Source of the DNA: Nymphaea colorata
Taxonomy: Eukaryota; Streptophyta; Magnoliopsida; Nymphaeales; Nymphaeaceae
DNA: 64,000 nt
Assembly: GCF_008831285.2 (NCBI RefSeq)
Contig: NC_045142.1
Coordinates: 3,975,501-4,039,500, forward strand
Direction of reading: 5' to 3'
Below the pieces are notes generated by a model that was not told the origin of the DNA, ran no database searches, and was given only the letters and a program-made list of their open reading frames with translations. Shown here in pieces: positions 57,398 to 64,000 of this stretch. A program made the position numbers and the translations under genes. The first letter of the stretch is position 1. Each line of letters starts with the position of its first letter.

Positions 57398-59046
57398 TCA
57401 GTAATCTGTTACGGGCAGTTGCTCGTGAGTGCTCTGGCCTATGTACAACACATCGTAGACGATTGCGGCAATCCCTGCGCCGATGAGCGGGCCGACCCAA
57501 TAGACCCAGTGGTTGGTCCACGTCCAGCTCACTACGGCCGGGCCGAAAGAGACGGCCGGATTCATCGATGCGCCGTCGAAGGCTCCGCCGGCCAGAATGT
57601 TCGCGCCCACTATGAAACCGATCGCGATCGGCGCAATTGTCCCCAAACTCCCCTTCTTTGGATCGATGGCGGTGGCGTAGACGGTGTAGACGAGTCCGAA
57701 AGTCATCACGATCTCGAACACCAGAGCATTTCCGGCGGACACGCCGGAAGAGAGGGAGAACGCCGACGTGGTCTGGCAAACAAGACCGGGAAACACAAAA
57801 TGGTAAACAATGATTTCATGAGGGTAATCATGTCATTTGTGTTGCAAGGCATTTACGTCACACGTTTTTTTTTTCCCTAATAAAGAGTTTCGATCCGATC
57901 GAAGCTGGAAATTGGGAGCTCCGGCTGCCCGTTATTTACGAATTTGTTCAACTTCTTTATAAAACTCCAACATTACAGACCTGGAAAACAAAATTTCTGG
58001 ATTTTATGCAGAAAATCGGATAACGATATTGCTTGATTTTGTTCCAAACAGGTATCTGGCTCACATATATAACTTCTAAGCATCAAATTTAATGAGTTTT
58101 TGAAATGATGAATGTGAGATTCCAAGCAACTCAACACCAAGAAAAACATGATATTTTTGTAACTTCAACTCCACAAAACTTTTCTTTAATGTTTGTTCAT
58201 ATCTCATCCATCTTTCTTGTGGAAAACCACGAACAAAAAAATAAAAAATCATCGGATTTTCATTCGTAGTAGATCATTTGAGAATTAAAAGTGAGACCGT
58301 TGGTTATGAGTTTCACATGCAATATAAATTATAGACATGATCATACGACACATGAATGTCTGCTTACCAGCCCTCCAGTGGAGAATTTAAGGAGCAAGCA
58401 GGCCACCACCGAGCCAAGGAGCTGGGCGATCCAGTACAGGATACCACGCAGGAGCGTGATGTTGCCACCGAGAAAGGCCCCGAAGGTCACCGCCGGATTA
58501 ACGTGCCCGCCGGAAATGTTGGCACCGACGGAAACCGCCACGAACAGGCCGAATGCATGAGCTAGAGCCGCCGCGACGAGCCCGGCCGGCGTGGTCGAGC
58601 CGTCACTGGTTAACTTGTCTATTAACCACAAAGAAAAAAGAAGCTGGCTAATTAGTTGAAAGCATCACTAACTCGAGTTATCTCATCTTTTAGCATATTG
58701 GGATTCTTAAAAGCCTCAGATTTTCCAAAAAAAATCTGGAAAACATGCGTGTAAATTTGGGTTTTTGTATGTTTTCTTGGTCCTTTATTCCGATGATAAA
58801 ATTAGTATGAGGACATCAACATGGACAAAACTTTAGGCCGAAGCTTATCTTTTTCATGAATGTCCGTCTGATTTTTTGTACGTGAAAAAAACAAGGAGAG
58901 ACTGAAAGCTTACTGAAGGCCATGCCGGAACCCTCGCCGGCGAACACAAAGATGAGCATGCAGATGAACTCGGCGACGGCGGCCTTGAGAGCATCGGGGT
59001 GGCTGGCCTCCGCCGGAGTGCCGAACGCGATTCTACTGATGGGCAT
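57398..59046 (-). CDS. TIP1: tonoplast intrinsic protein, TIP1 aquaporin
   Basis: Three exons: 58914-59046, 58368-58618 and 57398-57772, giving 252 residues, the usual TIP1 length. Junction phases are 1 and 0. It forms a vacuolar-membrane channel for water and, in this subfamily, often urea and hydrogen peroxide. It starts [20 protein letters not shown], the TIP1 signature. Both pore motifs are present: NPA at 85-87 ([14 protein letters not shown]) and 199-201 ([14 protein letters not shown]). The selectivity-filter positions read His65, Ile187, Ala196 and Val202, the HIAV set of TIP1. Cys118 matches the mercury-sensitive cysteine of gamma-TIP. Helix segments include [20 protein letters not shown] and [19 protein letters not shown]. 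The C-terminus is [10 protein letters not shown]. Exons are GC-rich compared with the flanks. Which of TIP1;1, TIP1;2 or TIP1;3 it matches is not resolved. Confidence 0.96.
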
Positions 59047-60465
59047 TTTGGGAATTTAACGAAAAATATCCCTGAACTGGTTAGGGAGGAAGAGGTTCCA
59101 GCGAGCCAGGGGCTTCGTGCTCCCTCACTGGTTCTCAGGGCCATATAAATGCCAGGGTAGGGGATCAGTCCACCGGCAATCTCCGGTTTCCCGGTGACAG
59201 CCCTCCCGGGTGGGGACGAGCTTCGCGCAGGCGCACAGCTAATGGTCGGGCCGCCAACGGCTTCTGCAACTGACACGTGTGAGTTGGGCCCACTTTTACC
59301 TGTATGACGGCGATCAGTTTCAATTGATCGCCGACTAAATGTCGTGGCACGGTGGCAGGCCACCGGCTCATTTGTTTAACGGTGGTGCTGTTTCAGTTCC
59401 GGCATCTTTCTCAAGTAAATATCCGAAACGCCACGGACTCATTTTCCAACGTGGTGTTTGGAGCAGGAAAAGCGAGAATGACTCTGTATGGTAGTGTAAG
59501 GGAGCAATAAAATTAGTTTGGGAAAAATTTTCAAGTCTTACACGTTTGTGGAGTGATTAGCTCAATCTATAGGTGGGAAGACAAAGATACTTCTTCATTT
59601 TTTTTGCTAAAAAAATCTTGCGGGCATATGTTTTAGTAATGAATGAGAACATCTGAGGCTGGTTGGGTTTTCACTTGAAAAAGTCATAGGAAAATGTGAG
59701 ATTGGTGCATACAAATCATTTTTGCGCAAAAGGATGTCATTACGATTTCATAGGAACAACCATGGAATTTTCCGTTCATAGGTAAAACAATGTATTTTTC
59801 CAACACAATGTAGATGAAACAAACACCCATCTTTGTGTAAACTAAATCAATGCCGGTGCATCTAGGAAAATGCCGATTCCCATCGTGTCGAAAAATTTTC
59901 CCAGTTATATTGGAAGCAGTTTACGAGGAAGCTTGGTCTATCAAATGCTGCTTAGCTTTTCCTTAGAACTTGTCCTGTTAAGTTCAGAAAAACACGTACC
60001 AAACGGTGCTTACTTTTTCCCAAGAAATTGTTTTTCCCAGGTTCATAAAAAACCAAACCTCTCTACATCATCTTCAGCAGCAGTCTGTCTGGATACGCCG
60101 CCCCACCGCACCGGGTCGGGTGGACTGGAGCCAACAAAGCCAAGGTGGGCCCCGCAGATACAAAACTCATGGCAACTGACAAAGCATGTATATTCAAAAA
60201 TTATATCATTGAAAATCTTATCTAATTACCTGCCAATCTGTTTATTAATGTGATTTTAGTGTAGAAATTGCAACACAAAGTTGACCTTCTTTTCCATAAA
60301 GAATGCACTAGAGTGCATGATCTCACAAGTTTGTAGCCACAAGAAATTGGCTCACATTTCATTGGCGATGTGTCCTCACTTTCTTCTTTTTCCTTCACTC
60401 CAATCATTCTTAATAAAGGCCATCGTCATCGAATTTACCAATATGCACAAGCCAGTTTGAAAATA
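59047..60465. other. intergenic, TIP1 promoter side
   Basis: The first 350 bp are moderately GC-rich and presumably hold the TIP1 promoter. The rest is AT-rich with no recognised gene. Confidence 0.45.
59142..59152 (-). promoter_or_regulatory. weak TATA-like site upstream of TIP1
   Basis: The minus strand reads GGCATTTATATGGCC about 100 bp before the ATG. It is the only TATA-like word at a suitable distance and is not a strong match. Confidence 0.25.
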
Positions 60466-60843
60466 TGAACTTTGTTTCGAGGGATATACATTAGCTGGTT
60501 GGGTTTGTGGGAGTAGCGGAAAACTTTGCTCCGAGGGACATACATTAGCTGGTTGAGTTTGTGGGAGTGGCGGAAAACTTTGCTCCGAGGGACATACATT
60601 AGCTGGTTGGGTTTGTGGGAGTGGCGGAAAACTTTGCTCCGAGGGACATACATTAGCTGGTTGGGTTTGTGGGAGTGGCGGAAAACTTTGCTCCGAGGGA
60701 CATACATTAGCTGGTTGGGTTTGTGGTAGTGGTGGAAAACTTTGCTCCGAGGGACATACATTAGCTGGTTGGGTTTGTGGTAATGGCGGAAAGCTTTGCT
60801 CCGAGGGACATACATTAGCTGGTTGAGTTTGTGGTAGTAGCGG
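60466..60843. repeat. 54-bp minisatellite, about seven units
   Basis: Units start at 60481, 60535, 60589, 60643, 60697, 60751 and 60805, with a partial unit before them. The core is ACATACATTAGCTGGTTGGG followed by a GTGGxAGTGGCGGAAAACTTT-like segment. Units differ at only a few bases. Since 54 is divisible by three, several frames stay open on both strands. The 18-residue repeats this creates have no sign of being expressed. Confidence 0.95.
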
Positions 60844-60922
60844 AGCCACATGGTGACGACTGGTGTAGGCAGTTGCCTACATCTTTTAAATTTTCTTTAT
60901 TTTCAAATAGGAATCTTTAAAC

Positions 60923-60984
<62 letters not shown>

Positions 60985-61040
60985 CCATTAGATGTGAGTA
61001 TTTTTACCCCTCCAACCAAAGCCAATTTTTTTTGGCTTCG
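60844..61040. repeat. AT-array-containing repeat bordered by GGAGCCA/TGGCTTC
   Basis: Starting at GCGGAGCCAC (about 60839) and ending TTTTGGCTTCGTCACTG (about 61046), this block has inverted 7-bp borders around an AT-rich core. The core includes an (AT)n array at 60930-60982. Its borders resemble the GGCCCC/GGCTCC blocks at 23.7-25.5 kb. Confidence 0.35.
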
Positions 61041-62306
61041 TCACTGAACTTTGTAGATGTAGGTAAAATAGATCGTCACTTCAATTCCCATAAGCACTGA
61101 GGTACCACATCAGTGGAATTCCAATAGCGTGCATTGATATAATTGCTGGTAAGATATATACTACTGTCATAGGTTCCAAGTCATTACAAGTCGTCTTCTT
61201 TTATTGAAAATAACTGCATGGATGTGATCTTCATGGTTGAACGTTTTGTAATAAATTCTTGTGTCCTTTTCCCTATGATAAAAAGTGGAAGCAACATTTA
61301 ATGAATTCTTAGACTTTTGAGTTCTTTAGAGAAATTGATTGATGTGCATTTACCACGGTAGATTAAATAGACAGCCGTGGCCCTGTAGGGCTTTGGTGCC
61401 AAATGCTCCTAAATGAGAAAAATAATGACACCTCTTCTAAGGACAAATATGTATTAGTAAAAAAAAATTTATCGAAAAAATAAAATAAAAAATTCTTTAC
61501 GAGCCATTTTGAAGCAGATTCATGAAACAATAACAACATGTTGCTATCACCAAATGGCTCCTTAAATAGCAGCGTTTGATGGTTGAAACTGAGCATGAAT
61601 AACATTTTTGCACTTATGTTCTTAACCAATGAACCAGTTGGGGCAAAGGATACTAAAATATTTCTTTGTTGAAGCAAAGAAATTTAAACAGTAACTAGAG
61701 ATAAAGAACTTCTAAAATATTTAAACAATATGCAAAAGAGTGAGTACATGAAATTCTTGAATCGGCCACTTTATTTGCAGTACCCATTTGCTTATAATCA
61801 GTGAACAAGTTGAGTTGTTTCCACTGCTGCGGTGGGAGATTCTTGCTGTTTTTCAAACTCAGCACATCTCTCCAACGTCCTTATTTCTACAATCGATCCT
61901 TATCAAACGGGAAAGCCACTGTAGCGTAGTTGAAAGTTTCTTTCCATAGCATACGTACGTATAGTTGCAATAGTCATCAAGTAATTTTTTATTAAGCCCT
62001 TAAAGTTATTGTGTAAATAAAAAATAGACAAAAAAAGAAAGATGTTTTTTTTTTCCCAACTACAACTGATCTGCTTTGTTGGCCGCAGACCAAAGATAAG
62101 TTTATTCAAGTTCCTTTTTGAACTCTTTCTTTTTTCTCAACTTATTCTTAGTGGCAAGTAAATTTTTTTTTTGGGGTATTGGTTTATCCTTAAACCGTGT
62201 AAGAAAATAGGTTGGCATGTATTTTTGGATTGATTCAAACTGTTAGAAAGTGTTTATAATTGTTTGTTTTAGCATTGTAAAATGATTCATGACCTCATAC
62301 ATATAT
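61041..62306. other. intergenic with a short MITE relative
   Basis: No gene was recognised. At 61494-61568 a compact block bounded by GAGCCATTT in inverted orientation carries the same TTTCATGAATCTGCTTCAAA word (minus strand) as the 51.6-kb MITE. Confidence 0.45.
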
Positions 62307-62578
62307 TAGGGGTGAGCGTCGGGCTAGCCCGTTTAGCCCGTTAAGAATAAAAAAATATATTTTTTATTTTTTAATAATAGATATTTATTATTAATAAATA
62401 TATTTTATATTAAAAATTATTTTATAATTAAAAAAATATTTTTAATTAAAAAATTATTTTTAAATTAAAAAATTTATTTTTTAATTAAAAAAATTATTTT
62501 TAAATTTTAAATGGGCCGGGCCGAGCCCAGGCCAAGACCCAGGCTATCGGGCCAGGCCCGGCCCGATGCCCACCCTTA
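62307..62578. mobile_element. non-autonomous hAT-like element, copy 3
   Basis: The left end TAGGGGTGAGCGTCGGGCTA is mirrored by the right end, whose reverse complement is TAAGGGTGGGCATCGGGCCG. Flanks are ACATATAT (62299-62306) and TCATATAC (62579-62586), 6 of 8 matching. GC-rich GGGCC ends enclose an AT-rich core of ATTATTTTTAAAT words. The ends match the TAGGGGTG termini of the 13.1-kb element. Confidence 0.5.
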
Positions 62579-62689
62579 TCATATACTAGTCGCAATACCA
62601 CACTTTTGCTTCTTCAGATAAATTTTTTGATACAGGGAGATTGTGGTATTAAACTAAAAACTATGGGTATAGGTTTTTGATTGATTGGG

Positions 62690-62890
62690 AGAAAATCCCA
62701 CCACCCGAGTGAAAGCCGAAGCCTCTACCCTTCCCCTATCCCTCTAGGGTTCAGGACTACGTCCCTTTTATGCTTCAACTTGCATGTTAGTGTCACCCTT
62801 TTGCAGCATAGAAAATTAACGCTAAATTCTTCTTATACTTCAACTTGCATATGAGTGTCCCTCTTTTGTAGCATAGAGAGTTGATGCAAC
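62690..62890 (-). repeat. dispersed repeat family D, copy 4, with internal duplication
   Basis: The plus strand reads AAGCCGAAGCCTCTACCCTT, then CTCTAGGGTTCAGGACTACG, as in the 44.6-kb copy. The segment CTTCAACTTGCATRTKAGTG with CTTTTGYAGCATAGA occurs twice, near 62780 and 62839, a local tandem duplication. Confidence 0.4.
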
Positions 62891-64000
62891 TTCAATAAAG
62901 TGAAATAATAGAGTGCCCACTTAAAAATGTAAATGAGTCATATATTTATGAAACCAAACTTAGATCTGTCTAATTGGATCTAGTACATAAATATGGAGCT
63001 GCCACTAATCAGATCTGGATTTGAAGTGCAACTTCATTCACTTAATCCGAATAAAAGTCTCATATTGTGGCATCTAAATTTAACAACATTGGTGTATTTA
63101 ATCATACAAATCAATGAACGCAAAAATAACTAAATTTGGAATAAATCTAATCAAAGAACATTACACTCATTGAAACAATTCAAAATCCAGAAGCTTTGTT
63201 ATTTTATGCACAACATTGTCAGGCAGATCTTTGTGAATTTCTAGAGAATATTTTGGCGTCCCAGCTTAACGATTGCATGATGCTGTGGTCGACAGCTGAG
63301 GTTTATATATTGTCCTCTAATCTTCTTCCATGAACTGTTCCAGAAACTGATGCCCTCCTTTTATTTCCTGATTTCAACATCTTTGAAAGCTGGAAATAAG
63401 AAAATCCTGGTTTTCTAGATTTTAATTGCTGTCAAATCTCATTGCCTTGACACGTGAAAATGATTCAAGATATTCGTGAGGTCATTATCTAGAATCACTC
63501 ACTGACGAGACCCAATCCTGGAGAGATTTCTAGAACATGCTTTTATGCAAAAAAAAATTCAACAGTACAATTAGAACTTGCAGCATCATAGAAGAAGTGC
63601 TGCCAAAAATTTCAAGGTCTAGATTTTCTTGCCGAGGACAAAGTTTCATTGTATATAGAAAAAAGTATTATTATTATTTTTTATTGCGTCTGCAGATTTT
63701 TTTTTTTTCTAATTACATGGAAAACTTTTCACATTGATCTATGGAAAAGAAAAAATTAGACAGTTGAACGGGAAAAGTCCAGATTTGAGTAGAGATGATA
63801 GCTATAACAACAAGGTTGGTTTATTTATATGAACGAATATAAGATCCATATAATTAGTTTCAGAGCGCCTTGGGCTTGAGCCTAAACGAGCTGAGCTCGG
63901 CTTATCAAGCATGCATGATGAGCTCGAGCCGAGTTCAAATGAGTGAGTGCAGCTGGACTATAATTGGGTTTTGATATTTGGTTGATCTGGATCCAAATAA
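62891..64000. other. intergenic to the right edge
   Basis: No gene was recognised. GGATC/AAATCC words recur at 62940-63080. At about 63870-63950 the CTTGGGCTTGAGCCTAAACG and GAGCTCGGC words suggest the start of another hAT-like copy running toward the edge. Confidence 0.4.

Noticed and set aside
57296..57880. Plus-strand frame of 194 codons opposite TIP1 exon 3
   Set aside because: Antisense shadow of the conserved aquaporin exon.
60466..60843. CRISPR-like direct repeats
   Set aside because: The units are contiguous, with no unique spacers, and the DNA is plant nuclear.
60376..60851. Long repeat-protein frames over the 54-bp array
   Set aside because: They arise because the unit is a multiple of three and lacks stops. 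Several frames are open at once on both strands, as expected for a minisatellite and not for a gene.

Overview
The window is nuclear DNA from a flowering plant. Five complete spliced protein genes and one partial gene are land-plant families with GT-AG introns. They sit in AT-rich DNA with long AT/CT microsatellites and many short, decayed mobile-element remnants. I cannot place the species below angiosperm from sequence alone. There is no operon, CRISPR array, ribosomal RNA gene or convincing intact tRNA gene. All joins below were made by eye, by matching splice sites, reading phase and family protein sequence.

Layout: (1) 1-2992, minus strand: first coding exon of an ALP1-like (Harbinger-transposase-derived) gene. 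The rest appears to lie beyond the left edge, and the probable intron carries a foldback MITE. (2) 2993-19790: gene-poor DNA with two hAT-like elements showing 8-bp target-site duplications (6891-7361, 13096-13604), two copies of a dispersed non-coding repeat, SINE-like fragments and a GC-rich island without a recognised gene (about 17980-19140). (3) 19791-21551, minus: a three-exon SOSEKI (DUF966) polarity protein. (4) 21552-27391: intergenic, with a cluster of GGCCCC-bordered repeats and an 84-bp three-unit minisatellite. (5) 27392-31440, minus: a four-exon PHIP1-like RNA-binding protein (Lys-rich N-terminus, two RRMs, one CCHC knuckle). (6) 31441-41867: intergenic, with very long CT/AT microsatellites, MITE remnants and one unexplained 211-codon open frame. 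(7) 41868-43437, plus: a three-exon R2R3-MYB of the MYB48/MYB59 type. (8) 47330-55716, minus: a nine-exon plastid diaminopimelate epimerase (DapF). (9) 57398-59046, minus: a three-exon tonoplast aquaporin TIP1. (10) 59047-64000: intergenic, with a 54-bp minisatellite and a third hAT-like element.

The genes do not form one pathway. They cover cell polarity (SOSEKI), RNA binding linked to cell-plate work (PHIP1), transcription (MYB), lysine synthesis (DapF), vacuolar water transport (TIP1) and a domesticated transposase tied to chromatin regulation (ALP1-like). From memory, SOSEKI and MYB48/59 genes are also neighbours at two Arabidopsis loci, so part of the order may be ancient. I see no convincing undescribed biological system. 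The best leads are that possible microsynteny, the hAT-like family, the uniform strand polarity of the CT-to-AT compound microsatellites, the GC-rich island and the long open frame near 37.6-38.2 kb.
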